From assembly GCF_041146395.1 (NCBI RefSeq), contig NC_091006.1:7570001-7634000 (forward strand): DNA of 64,000 bases, written 5' to 3'. The translations under genes and the position numbers were made by a program. Of this stretch, positions 35,891-58,049 are shown in pieces. Numbering within the stretch: the first letter of the stretch is position 1; the number at the start of each line of letters is the position of its first letter. Below the pieces are notes generated by a model, which searched no databases, was not told where the DNA came from, and saw only the letters and a list, made by a program, of their open reading frames with translations. This DNA is from Eulemur rufifrons (taxonomy: Eukaryota; Chordata; Mammalia; Primates; Lemuridae).

Positions 35891-37042
35891 AAGAGGAAAA
35901 AGGAAAACCCAGTTTTGAAACATCACTAGACAACTGGTTAGTGTTCAGATTTTCAATATTTTTTATACATACATCTCTGTACACTTTGATTCCGAATCCA
36001 AGTAAGATCCATATGTTGTGACTGGTGATGTGCCTGCCTCTGAAGTCTTCAAATCTAGGCCACCCTTCGGTCTCATTTTTTTCCTTATCTGGCAGTTTAT
36101 TACTTAAGACACTTACGGTCTGGATTTTATCGATTGCATCCCTGTGAGGTCACTTCACGTGCTCCTTTGCTCACATGCCCTGCAAATCTGCTGGGTATAT
36201 TTAACCCTTACATGAGCCCTGTGAGGTGGGTAGCATAATGATGGCAGGGAGCCTGGCTAAGACAAGTCTTAGTACCCCCACTTATGGCTGTGTACCCTTA
36301 GAGGATTCTTTAACTCTACATTTCCATTTTCATGTAAAATGGGGTTATAGTAGCCCTTCCTGAGGGACTACAGAGTATCCATTTGAGTTCAAATAAAAGT
36401 ATACGGTGAATGCTCTTTAACTTTTGGTAGTTGTTATCATCCCCATTTTACATATAAGGTGAGGCTCTGAGAAGAGAAATAGCTTAGCCCAGGTCATCAG
36501 TCAGGAAGCGGCTGGTGAGGGGGAGCAGTGAGCATGATGGGACATTGCCTAGTGCGAGGCCCAACACACAATATTCACTCAGTACTTGGAGCTGAGGCTG
36601 TTCCTGCTAATCAATGGGCTGCCTTGTTCTGCCTCTCAGCACAGGAAATTCCAAGGTGGTTTTCCATACAGGCTCCTCTGGTTCTGTCCCTGGAGGGGAC
36701 AGTATAGGAGCCCAGGTACCTAAGCATACTCAAGTGAAGATGGAATTGAATATCTCAACCTGCCTGTCTGGGCCTCTCTGATTGTTGAGGGGGGCTGTCA
36801 CTTGGAGTGGCCTGGGCTGCCCTGGGCCTTATCTGGGTATTTCCTTGGGCTGGCAGTCCTCACCCTGTTTTTGAAATGGTTCTGGCTGGGTAGCAGCCTC
36901 TAGGTAGGCGAAATTTGGGACGGGTTTAGGGCGGAGACAGGACTGAGAACATAAGTTTCCTTGTGCTGCTGGAGGGGGTGGGGGCAGAAGGAAATTGGAG
37001 TCCCCAGTCTCTCCTTGGTCACTCTCTTGCTCATAGTCCACG

Positions 37043-38364
37043 ATGACTTGGTCCCCGGTGTTCCTTGGTGTCATCGTCTTGCTGTCTGCCTTCCCAGGGC
37101 CTTGTGACGGGGGCCACCCCATGCCCAAGCTGGCTGACCGGAAGCTGTGTGCTGATGAGGAATGCAGCCGTAAGAGTGGGGAGGGGAGAACTGGGGGCTT
37201 GGATTGTTGGCCCGTGTGTGTGTGTGTGTGTGTGGGGGGGGGGGGGTGCTGTCATTCCCTTCTATTCCTTCCCCAGACCCCATCTCGATGGCTGTGGCCC
37301 TTCAGGACTATGTGGCCCCTGACTGCCGTTTCCTGACCATACACAGGGGCCAAGTTGTGTATGTCTTCTCCAAGCTGAAGGGCCGCGGGCGGCTCTTCTG
37401 GGGAGGCAGCGTGAGTCTTGGGAGAGCAAAAGAGGGAAGGGAACAGGGCTGGAGTGGGAGTAAAGTCGTTTTCCACATGAAGGGAAAATTTGAGGGGGAG
37501 AAATGAAATAGAGACGTTGGCTGGGGGATACTGTGACCTACTTTATTTTCACTTTGTTTAGCACTTTTAGGGCATCTTCTGTGGCGCCAAGTTCTGTTCT
37601 AGACTTTGAAGATATAATAGAACAATGAACCATCCCTTTTATTCTAATAGAGGGAAACAAGCAATAAACAAGCCATCAAAAATAGCAAATATGTGCTGCT
37701 GTGAGAATTAATATAGAGCGACTGGGTGGCTACTTTATATCGAGTGGTCAGGAAGGGGCTTTGAGCGGAGGATATTTAAGCTGAAATTTGGATGACAAGG
37801 ATGGAGCCACCTATGTGGAGATCAGGGAGAAGAGATAGCGCAAAGGCTTTCATTAGGAATGAGCTTGCCACCTTTCCAGACCCTGGCTTTTAACTCCTCT
37901 TCCCCAGGTTCAGGGAGATTACTACGGAGATGTGGCTGCTCGCCTGGGCTATTTCCCCAGTAGCATTGTCCGAGAGGACCAGACCCTGAAACCTGGCAAG
38001 GTCGATTTGAAGACAGATGTGAGTGTCTTGAGGTCTGGCAAGAATCTGGAGGGAGGACCCTTGGGTTGTGGTAATGGGCAAAGATGCTCCTACCTTTGGC
38101 TTCCTAGGTGTGTGTGGACGGGACAAATTCTTTCCCTACCTCAATTTTATTACTACCTGTAAAATGGGTCCAGTTTGGAGGTGCAAAGATTAAAGGGCTC
38201 CAGGCTAATTTGCATAGATAGCACTTGTGTGGCCAAACCTGGCCCCTGCGGCTACAGCCTTTGCTAAATAAAAACCACTAGATGCTTTGTGGTGTAACCG
38301 CTGGTTTTTTTCTCCACTGTTTTCCCTTTCTCTTTTTCAGAAATGGGATTTCTACTGCCAGTGA
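37043..38364 (+). CDS. MIA: Melanoma inhibitory activity protein (MIA / CD-RAP)
   Basis: Small secreted cartilage and melanoma protein with an SH3-like fold that binds fibronectin and integrins outside the cell. Exons: 37043-37169, 37277-37410, 37908-38018, 38341-38364 (stop TGA); 396 nt, 131 aa, exactly the human length. Residues 1-20 form a hydrophobic signal peptide (FLGVIVLLSAF). The mature part starts near PMPKLADRK and carries the conserved Cys36 and Cys41 (KLCADEEC), the core CRFLTIHRGQVVYVFSKLKG, and the final KWDFYCQ. A further cysteine at position 21 (GPCDGG) lies at the likely signal-cleavage zone. Intron 1 holds a GT/G run. RAB4B starts 1 kb downstream on the same strand, consistent with the MIA-RAB4B read-through known in human. 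Confidence 0.96.
37216..37248. repeat. (GT)n(G)n tract in MIA intron 1
   Basis: About 10 GT repeats followed by a run of about 13 G. The intron is only 107 bp, so this fills a third of it. Confidence 0.85.
37530..37870. repeat. Old interspersed repeat remnant, MIA intron 2
   Basis: 'tattctaatagagggaaaca' and 'caagcaataaacaagccatc' resemble an ancient mammalian repeat seen elsewhere in the window (for example near 44490). Class not resolved. Confidence 0.35.
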
Positions 38365-39362
38365 GCTAAGCCTACCGCTGTCCCTGCCATTTTCCCTCCC
38401 TGGCTTTATGCAAATACATCAACCGAGTGCAAACTGCCCATGGCTGTGGTCTTTTGCGGGTGGGAGGGTGGGGAATGTACAAAGGAAATAATTCTCCAGG
38501 TTCCTGAATCGAGCCAATCAACCCACTGAATGAAGTAACATCAATGGTTGCTAGGCAGAATGTCACTGATAAAAGCCCTTCGGTCCTTGCCGGGTACGGG
38601 AGGTACAGGAGACGGGCTCCTGAGCTTAGATCTCAGACACAAGCAAAGGAGAACCTAAACAGCACAACCAGGCGATTGTCCCTCTCGTTGGTGTAGAGAG
38701 GACACTACAATGAATGAGCATGAGCCAATCGGACCATGAAGAGGACACACATCGCAGAGCAAAGGTTTCCTTGAAAGATTATCTGCAAAGAGAGGTGGGA
38801 AGTAACCTGTGCGTATTCCCACCCCGCCGGTCCCCCATTTTCCTCCTTCCTGCCTTTGAGGCTAGAAATTGCTCCCACAAGCTCAAGATCCGCCGCTCTT
38901 GTAGGCTCTGTCAATCCTGTCCTTGCCCCCTGCTTTGCATTCGTATCCCCGCCCCTTGTCTGCTCCTACCCAATCCGGAGACTCGGCTCTGTTCGCGTAC
39001 TCCCGACCAAATCCGTTCCTCCGCTCAGTGAGGCATCTCTGCGCAGTCCCTTCCTACTTGCTCAGCCAATCGCTCGTCTTGGTCCCGCCCCTTTTGACTC
39101 GGCCCCTCTCTCGCCACCAATCCACGACTTTTGTCCCGCCCCCTGCCCGCGAGTCCGCCAATCCCTTCCTCTGGGAAGCGTGGCCTGGTATCCCGCAGCC
39201 TTAGTGGGTCGCGTCGGGTGGGGGGGTGGAGGCGGAAGTGGCGGCACCCGGCCCGGGGAGTAGGAAGGAGCCGGGGCTGCAGCCGGAGTGGAGCGGCTGC
39301 CAGCCGAGGAGAAGGCGCGGCCGCGGCGCCATATTGCGGCCCTCAGCGGCCGCGACCGAGTC
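38365..39362. promoter_or_regulatory. MIA 3'UTR and RAB4B promoter
   Basis: The first few hundred bases are MIA 3'UTR; no clear AATAAA was found, only A-rich words near 38486. From about 38720 the DNA becomes GC-rich. CCAAT boxes lie at 38725, 38970, 39066, 39117 and 39158, the last three spaced 51 and 41 bp and alternating with GC boxes (cccgcccc). GCGCCATATTG at 39327 is a YY1-type word just before the RAB4B ATG. No TATA box. Confidence 0.65.
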
Positions 39363-44205
<4,843 letters not shown>

Positions 44206-44439
44206 GACCTGCGGAGTCAGGTGGGACGCTGGGGGCTCAGGGTGGCAGGGTGGGAAGGGGGAACATGGAGCAGAGACAGAGACACAGAAAACGTGATGAC
44301 AAGAGAAGCCGAGTCAGAGAGAAAGATGGAAAACCCCCCGAGTTAAAGTGAGGCATCTTGCCTGCCACAGGGAATCCACCTGTCCCCCCAGCCGCAGGCC
44401 ACCACCAGCTCTGCTCCCTAGAACTCACCCGCCGATTCA

Positions 44440-44970
44440 TAGTTCTTCACCTATTTACTGGGTGTCTCTGTGTGCCAGGCCCTGCTCAAGGCACTGGGGA
44501 TACGGCAGTGGGTAAAGCAGACAAAAAGAACCCTGCCCACAGGGAGCTGACACTCTCTTGCGGGAAGACGGACGATAAGCAAGATATTTAAGTAACTTAC
44601 ATAGTAGTGAGGGACGGAAGAGCTACGGAGAAAAATAAAGGCGGCTAGGAGGGATAGGGAGGGTGGAGGAATGCGATTTTAAATATGGGTGACAGTTGAG
44701 CAAAAGAGGGAGTAGGGGAGGCCTGTGGGGCTCTGGGACAAGAGCATGCTGGGGAGAGCACAGCAAGTGCAGCGCCCTGGCCCTGCGGTAGGGTCATGCC
44801 TGGCTTGGAGGAAGCCCAAGGAGGCCAGTGTGGCTTGAGCGGGGGCTGTGTGTGTTTGGCAGGGGACGAGGTCGGGTGGAGGGAAGCAGATCAGTCAGGG
44901 TTTGTGGGCCCCAGGGAAGGCTCTGGCTTATACCCTGGGTGGGGTGGGAGCCACAGGGAGCTTCTGAGCA
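44440..44970 (+). repeat. Old interspersed repeat in RAB4B 3'UTR intron
   Basis: 'gtgtgccaggccctgctcaa', 'ggcactggggatacggcagt', 'gtgcagcgccctggccctgc': an ancient dispersed repeat whose class I cannot name with certainty. Confidence 0.45.
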
Positions 44971-45224
44971 GAGGAGGGCCAGCATCTGACTCAGGTGTTC
45001 ACAAGGTCCCTCTGGCTGCACATGGGGAAGAGACTGGGGGCAGAGATGGTTGCTGGACATCGGTGAGGAGGCTGCTGCAAAGTTGAGGTGGACAGGACGT
45101 GGGGGCAGGCAGAGGAGAGGCTGAGAAGTGGATAGGTCTGTGTCCTCCCTGCTCTCTCTGTCTGTAGTCTTGGCCCCTCTTGATGTAGTCACTGGGTTTT
45201 TCTAACATGCACATCTGCTCCTGT

Positions 45225-45970
45225 CCCTTCCCTGTTTAAAACCATCCATGGCTCCCAGGGTCCGTGGGACACAGCTGAAGCTCCTCAGCCCAGTGTTTGA
45301 GCCTCTGTAGGGACTGGACCCTGCCAGCCTCAGCAGCCTCAGCTCCTACACTCTCCCTACCTCTCAGGCTGCTCCAGCCACGCGGAAGTTCTTTCCATTC
45401 CTCTGAGTCTTTGCTTACATTTTGCAAAGCATGGAACACCATTCCTACTCTCTTCTCCCTGGTAACTTCCTCCCTTCCTCCAGGAAGCCTTGCTTATTCC
45501 TCCATGCTTGGTCCAAACCCCTTGACAGGCTTGCAAGACCCTACAGGATTTGGTCCGATCCCTCCCCCGACCTGGGTGTGTGTCTGTCTTGCCAATTCTC
45601 CCCTCTGTACTTCATGCTTAACCTGCTCCCAGCCTTGGCAGCTCCAGGGAGGCGGGGCGGGGGGGGGGGGGCGCCGGGGGGAAGGTGGTTAGACTTTGGA
45701 TCTACTTTGAAGGCAGAGCCAATGTCATTTCCTGATAGAATGGATGTGGAATTTGAACGAAAGGGAGAAGAGGCAAGGATGAGTTCTTTGTGTAGTGCTC
45801 CCTTGTCCTCCCAGGCCTTTGCACCTGTTGTGTCTGGGGGCTTTATTTTCCTCATCTCTATAATGGGGCCAATAACAGTACTCACCTCCTATGGGTGTTG
45901 AGAAGATTAAATAAGTTAATTCATGTAAAGTGCTCAGAATGGGGTCTGGCAGTAAAGACTTGATAAATGG
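45225..45970 (+). repeat. L2/MIR-like mosaic with a long G run
   Basis: 'tttaaaaccatccatggctc' and 'ctccaggaagccttgcttat' resemble L2; a run of about 13 G sits at 45659-45672 within a larger G/C-rich patch; a MIR-like end 'ttaattcatgtaaagtgctc' follows. Confidence 0.5.
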
Positions 45971-45991
45971 GGACTGTTTTTTAAAAATTAA

Positions 45992-46147
<156 letters not shown>

Positions 46148-46371
46148 TGACTCTGGGCTGTGCAGAAGTGGGTGGGTGTGTACTCGTCACCTTAGGGCTT
46201 AGTAGATAGTGTGTTTTAGGGTTTGCCCTCAGTGGGTCAAAGGTCAGAAGACAGTGCTTTTTCAAACTGTGTTGACATCAAACCGTAGGAGGAAATATAT
46301 TTTACATGTTGATCCAATACAGTCACACCCACATATAAAACTCAAACACGTTTTCCTACCACTAATATTCT

Positions 46372-46640
46372 TTTTTTTTTATTGAGGTGAAATTCACATG
46401 ACACAAATTTAGCCATTTCAAAGCGTGCAATTCAGTGGCATTCAGCACATTCACAAGGTTGTCCAACCACCACCTCTGTCTAGTTCCTGAACATTTCAGT
46501 ACCCTAAAAAGAAACCCCACACCCATTAAATAGTCATTCCCCATTCCCCTCAGGCCCTGGCAGCCACCAATTTGCTTTCTGTCTCTGTGGACCAATACAA
46601 TGTTCTTATTATATATGATAAACTCTGATATTTTCTATTC
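46372..46640 (-). mobile_element. Old L1 3'UTR fragment (antisense)
   Basis: 'attgaggtgaaattcacatg', 'caattcagtggcattcagca', 'acaaggttgtccaaccacca' and 'ggcagccaccaatttgcttt' follow the known L1M 3' order. Confidence 0.75.
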
Positions 46641-46699
46641 TATTTTATTTGAATAAAAAAATTGGTCAAGGCCCACCAAACTGATTTTCCCGCTTGCTA

Positions 46700-46850
46700 A
46701 TGCAGTGCTGCACATTGGAATCACTGGAGAACTTTAAAAGATACTGATGCCCAGGCCTTGCCCCAGAGATTCTGAAGCGATTTAAGGATTTCTAGAAGCT
46801 CCCAGGTAATGCTATGTGCAGCCAAAGTGAGAACTGAGAACCATTAACCT
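46700..46850. mobile_element. MER5A-like DNA transposon remnant
   Basis: 'cacattggaatcactggaga' and 'gcccaggccttgccccagag' then 'gctcccaggtaatgctatgt' resemble MER5A. Non-autonomous hAT type. Confidence 0.55.
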
Positions 46851-47605
46851 AATGTGTCTCCCCAGCTTGGAAAACACTGGAATGAGACTTAGAGCCAGGG
46901 CGATCCAGGAACATAGAGGGACACGGAGATACAAAGGTAGGGACATGATATTTAGACATTGAAATGTCCCTTTGTAGACTCAGATGGCCCTCTGAAGAAA
47001 ACAAACAAGGAGTTGCAGGTACCAAGAGAAAGAGAGAGAGACCCCAAAATTATTTGCAGAGGAGAAACAGAAAGTCTGACAGACAATGAAGAAACTCTGA
47101 GAGAAAGAGAGGGTATGGACAGATGGACACGGATCAGAGGGCAGGAAGATACCCAAAAATGAGACTAAGACACCAGCTGAACAGACCCAGGGTCCCTCCA
47201 GGTCACCACACCCTTCTCTTTCAGCTCATCTGTTCTCCAGGACCAGCCCTGCCCTTCCGGCTGGGGCCCAGACCAGGCCCTGGGAAGCCGTGTCCCAACC
47301 TGCCCTGGCCCCGGAGAAGCTGCCCCGCCACCTGTCCCCCTTCCCTGGCCTGGTGGGGCCTGGCTTTGGGGCAAGACTGAGCCATGGGGGAAGGGGGAAC
47401 CCATACCTGCTGCTGCTTCCTCTGTCTTGGCTAACCTCTGTCCCCCCTGAACCCCTAACCCTACCCCAAGAGCTCCCAAAGCCTAAGACCAGGGTCATTT
47501 GGCCCCAACTCCCTGCCTGGCCCTGCTGTTGCGAGTACGTGTTATTTATTACCTGGAGGCCTGTCCTGTCCCTGCCCTCCCCCATAAAGCATTGTTTACA
47601 CCTGT

Positions 47606-48300
47606 GCCTTGGCCTCCATCATTTTGGGATGTCCGGAGACAAATAGAGGTCCCCGATGGAAAAATCATGTGTCATGGCGTTTGGGAGACTTGTTTCTGGG
47701 TTGGACATGGTGTGGGGTATACTGTGAGTACACCATGACTCAGGCGCTTATTGTGGAGGGACAGTTTGTCACCATGTGGACACTTTGTGACAATGCATGC
47801 TCAAGGCTCACTGTGTAATACTGATGTCCCTTGGTTTGTGAAGTGTGTGAAAGAGTGTTTGCAATACCTGTGGGTGGGACAGTGTCTATAGGAATACGTG
47901 CTGCTTGTGTGTGATACTGTAACTCCTCTGTGTCCTTGGTGATTATGTTGGTGAGACTGGTGTTGTTTGGGATACTAAGGCCAGGGAATGGGAATGTGGG
48001 CCCATGGGTGGGGCCCTGGGTCTGTGCCTGGTTCTACCTATGCATGTCTGAAGCCTGAAAGTCGCCAGCGGTGACTTACTATTCTTTGTGTGCCTGTGTA
48101 TGTGTAACCATGAGATCTGTATGTTTTGGTCCCTGTGTGTGACCGTGAACCCTGTGTGTGCCCTTGAAAACTGGTGGGCTTTGTACAGCTCGACCCATGT
48201 GCATACTTGATACCGCTGTGCATTTCCTTGAGCCCAGGTGAACCACCCTCTCCCCTCTCATGTGGCCAGCCAGAGACTGGTGTAGCCCTGGGGACACTCC
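47606..48300. other. RAB4B-EGLN2 intergenic, unique sequence
   Basis: TG-rich, mostly unique sequence with no open gene, no recognisable repeat and no signal I can support. The EGLN2 upstream region begins after it. Confidence 0.5.
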
Positions 48301-48529
48301 AACTGCCAACTCCGCGAGAGGCCTGAACCCCACCCCCTTCCTCCTGAGCAATAAAGGAGGGGACAGGGGAATTCAAAATGACCTTATCTGCATAGTCCGC
48401 CCAGCCAGAGTGGCCTAAAATGTTCATAATGAGACAGGGCTTCTCACGCAAATGTCTTCCTTCAATATGTAGCTTTCTCTGGTTCTTTATTCTGACTTCT
48501 ACAATTGTCCCGAGAGGGCAGGGCGGAGC

Positions 48530-48945
48530 AGGTCATGCAAATACGATGCATTTGCACCTCCCTTCTAGTCCGCTTTCCCTTTTCTCAAGGACGTCCAGCA
48601 CTCTCTTTTTCCTCCATTATAAGTACTTATGTAAATTATTTGCTGACGGGCGAATTTGCATACATTTCCCAACTAACTGCGTAGCCATTTCTTAGTATCT
48701 CATCTCCGTTCCTGAGCTGCCCATGCAAATGAAATCTCTTGCACGCCAGTCTCCAACCCCGCTAGTCGTCACCCCGCAGCATTCTCGGCTCGAGGAGGTG
48801 GGCCTGCCCATGTAAATCATGTCATTTGCATGCCACGCCCACTCGGCTAAGTCTAACACGCACGGGAACGCCTCACCTCTGAGCCGGCCCATCTCACTGT
48901 GCTCCACCTCCCGTGCACAAGGGGCGGAGTGGAGAATGCAAATGA
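48530..48945. promoter_or_regulatory. EGLN2: Octamer-motif cluster upstream of EGLN2
   Basis: Five perfect octamers (ATGCAAAT or ATTTGCAT) occur at 48535-48542, 48654-48661, 48723-48730, 48824-48831 and 48936-48943, and a 7/8 match (ATTTGCAC) at 48550-48557. They sit in moderately GC-rich DNA just upstream of the EGLN2 CpG-rich start. Octamers are bound by POU proteins (OCT1/OCT2/OCT4). Function here is inferred. Confidence 0.75.
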
Positions 48946-49184
48946 GCCTCGCGTCGGCGACGGACCCACGTCTCCTTTTTCGAGAGGAGAGTTCAGAACC
49001 TTCTCGCTCCGCCCCGTGCGGCTCGCGCCTGCGCATGCACCGTCTCCTCGCCCGGGCGCGGTCACGTGCCCAGCGGGCGAGGCGGGGGCGGAGCGTCGCG
49101 GGAGGTGGGGGCGGGGCATGGCGCGCTGTGAGGCGCAGGGCGGCTGGCACAAACGGCGGCGCCGGGGCCGGAGGAAAAAGCTCG
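48946..49184 (+). other. EGLN2: EGLN2 core promoter and 5'UTR exon 1
   Basis: Very GC-rich DNA with GC boxes (ggggcggag), an E-box CACGTG at 49064 and a purine-rich end 'ggaggaaaaagctcg' followed by donor gtgagg at 49185. It splices in phase-neutral fashion to the acceptor at 50245 (tcttcctccag). The transcription start is not resolved. Confidence 0.6.
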
Positions 49185-50277
49185 GTGAGGGGGTCGCGGG
49201 GAGAGAAGGGAGTGAGGGGGAGAAGGAGCCCCAGCCGGGGCGCCGGCGCGGACCGGGCGGGGTGTGGGGGTGTGCGCCGGGGCAGGCCGTGGAGGGCCGT
49301 GGCGACCCCGGGGACAGAGGGTGGGGGTGGGGCGTGGGGGAGGGAACGCGCGCCGGGCACGTTGGGTGCCGGCCGTTGGGGGGGTTGGGGTGGGGTGGGG
49401 GCGGGGAGCTCGCGCGGCGCGGGGGCCGAGGGCAGGGGACGCAGGGTCCGAGCCCCTCGGCCTTGCCTGCGTCGCCTACTCGCCCAGAGGGGGGCCTCCC
49501 GCACCGAAGGGGGTTGGGAAGGGAGTGCTTTTTTTTCCCTCGTCCTGTCCCCGAGTTCGTGAATCCTCCGCCCTTCCCTCTGTCGTTGGGGACCCTTTTC
49601 CCGAGGCTTCCTTCCTTCCTTTCCCGAGGTCCTCTGTCAGGACCTCCCGTCCGGGTGTGTGTCCACCCCCAGCAGGCCTCCTCCTATTGGGCTCAGGGCG
49701 ACCCCACCAGCCCGTGCTGTCTGGCCTTCTCAGACCCTCCCTCCGAGCTTCTCTCCGAGCTTCCCTCCGGTCTGTTTTTCTGTCTCTGGGCCCCCTAGTT
49801 TCCTCTGTTTGTTGACCTTCCTAACTCTGACTCTGTGGATCCCCGACATTTCTGTCTCTCTGGAACACCCAGGCACGTCCCTTTTGACTGTTTCCAATCC
49901 TCCTACTCCCCACCCCTCCACCATTCCTTTTCTACTTCAGGCGCCCTCCCTGTGACTGTGGGCACTCGGCACTCGATCCCACAGCCCCAACCACAGTCCT
50001 CTGTCTTTGTGTCTTCTACCCAGCCTCTCTCCTCCAGCTCCTCCCCCTCGCTGCCCCTTGTCTGTCAGCGATTCCCCCCCAACAAAGTCTCAGGCTCCTC
50101 CCCTCCACTTGGCCCCAGGTTGTGGGGGTCTCTGTAGTCAAGTCTGCCCCGGTCATCTTCCTCCCTACTGCCCATACCTTCCCCCACCGTTCTCCCAGCT
50201 TGCTTTTAGCTCCTCTTACATCCCTTTTTCTCTTTCTTCCTCCAGCCACCCTGAAGGGTCCCTTCCCAAGCCCCTAG
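49118..50277 (+). CDS. Upstream ORF in EGLN2 5'UTR (spliced, 32 codons)
   Basis: An ATG at 49118 opens a frame of 67 nt to the exon 1 donor (49184) and, after splicing to 50246, continues for ten more codons to TAG at 50275-50277, well before the EGLN2 start at 50470. The peptide would be very basic in the middle (KRRRRGRRKK). The ATG has a G at +4 and a C at -1, G at -3 (gcATGg within ggggcATGg), a favourable context. It could damp EGLN2 translation; that is inference. Confidence 0.45.
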
Positions 50278-57345
<7,068 letters not shown>

Positions 57346-57935
57346 TGGCTAGCCCCAGAGCTCCACGGACAGATGACTTGCCCTGACTTCAGAAGAGCCC
57401 TGGGCCCTGAGCTGGCAGCCCACCAGTCTCTGGTGCCTGCTCCTTCCCTGCCATCACTGCTGCTTCTGACTTTGCCTCTGTCCTGCCTGGTTTGGAGGGC
57501 TCTGTCCATCGCTGAGGACAAAGGAGGAGGAGAGACCTCTGCTGCCCCATGATGGGGGCTGGGGTTGTGACCTGGGCAGGAGCCAGCATTTGGGGGATAC
57601 CCTTACTGAAACTGGGGGTTCTGTGTCCTGCCCTGTCTGGTCACACCCCCATTAGGTGTGGAGAACTGGGAGGAGGCACTGTCACCTCCCACCAGGATGC
57701 AGGATTTGGGGTTGGGGTGAGTCATGGCCTCTTGCTGGCAAAAGTTTGTGGGAGGAGTATCCCCAAGTCCCCTCACTCCTGCAGCCTGGAATGTGAAGTG
57801 ACCCCCCAACCCCATTGGCCATGGCACCTTGTGGATTGGGTTGCCACTCCTTGGGCAGGGTAGAAGGTGCCTGGAGGAGCATGGGTGTGGAAGTCCTGTC
57901 AGCCAAGAAATAAAAGTTTACCTCAGAGCTGCACA
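57346..57935 (+). other. EGLN2: EGLN2 3'UTR and poly(A) signal
   Basis: Unique sequence leading to AATAAA at 57909-57914, with cleavage inferred near 57935. The converging CYP2T signal lies about 75 bp further on. Confidence 0.75.
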
Positions 57936-57985
57936 CATCTGACTCTTCCTTTCCGTAATGAGACCTCCACCTGCAGTTCAGGGCT

Positions 57986-57991
57986 TTTATT
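57986..57991 (-). promoter_or_regulatory. CYP2T poly(A) signal (AATAAA, minus strand)
   Basis: TTTATT on the plus strand, i.e. AATAAA in the CYP2T sense, about 60 nt after the CYP2T stop. The EGLN2 signal (57909-57914, plus) faces it, so the two 3' ends lie within about 50 bp. Confidence 0.7.
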
Positions 57992-58049
57992 GACCAAGGA
58001 GGGTTAAGAGATCTGAGTGCCAGTGAGCCCAGGGTGGCGGAGCCTGACC

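Larger units (their letters stand above)
32486..37042. other. SNRPA-MIA intergenic region
   Basis: About 4.5 kb with no coding gene I can support. It holds an Alu-arm fragment (33860-33990), a satellite-like array (34580-35185), an Alu (35608-35890) and old repeat remnants near 36400-36520. The last 200 bp before 37043 are unique, GC-moderate sequence and presumably contain the MIA promoter; no clear TATA box was seen. Confidence 0.6.

Noticed and set aside
48692..49504. 270-codon open frame on the minus strand over the EGLN2 promoter
   Set aside because: It lies in a CpG-rich stretch where stops are rare, is dominated by Pro/Ala/Arg and has no known domain. Competing long frames on the plus strand have the same cause.
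48899..49798. 299-codon open frame on the plus strand through EGLN2 exon 1
   Set aside because: It runs across the exon 1 donor (gtgagg at 49185) into intronic G-rich sequence. Only its spliced part from 49118 is kept, as a possible uORF.
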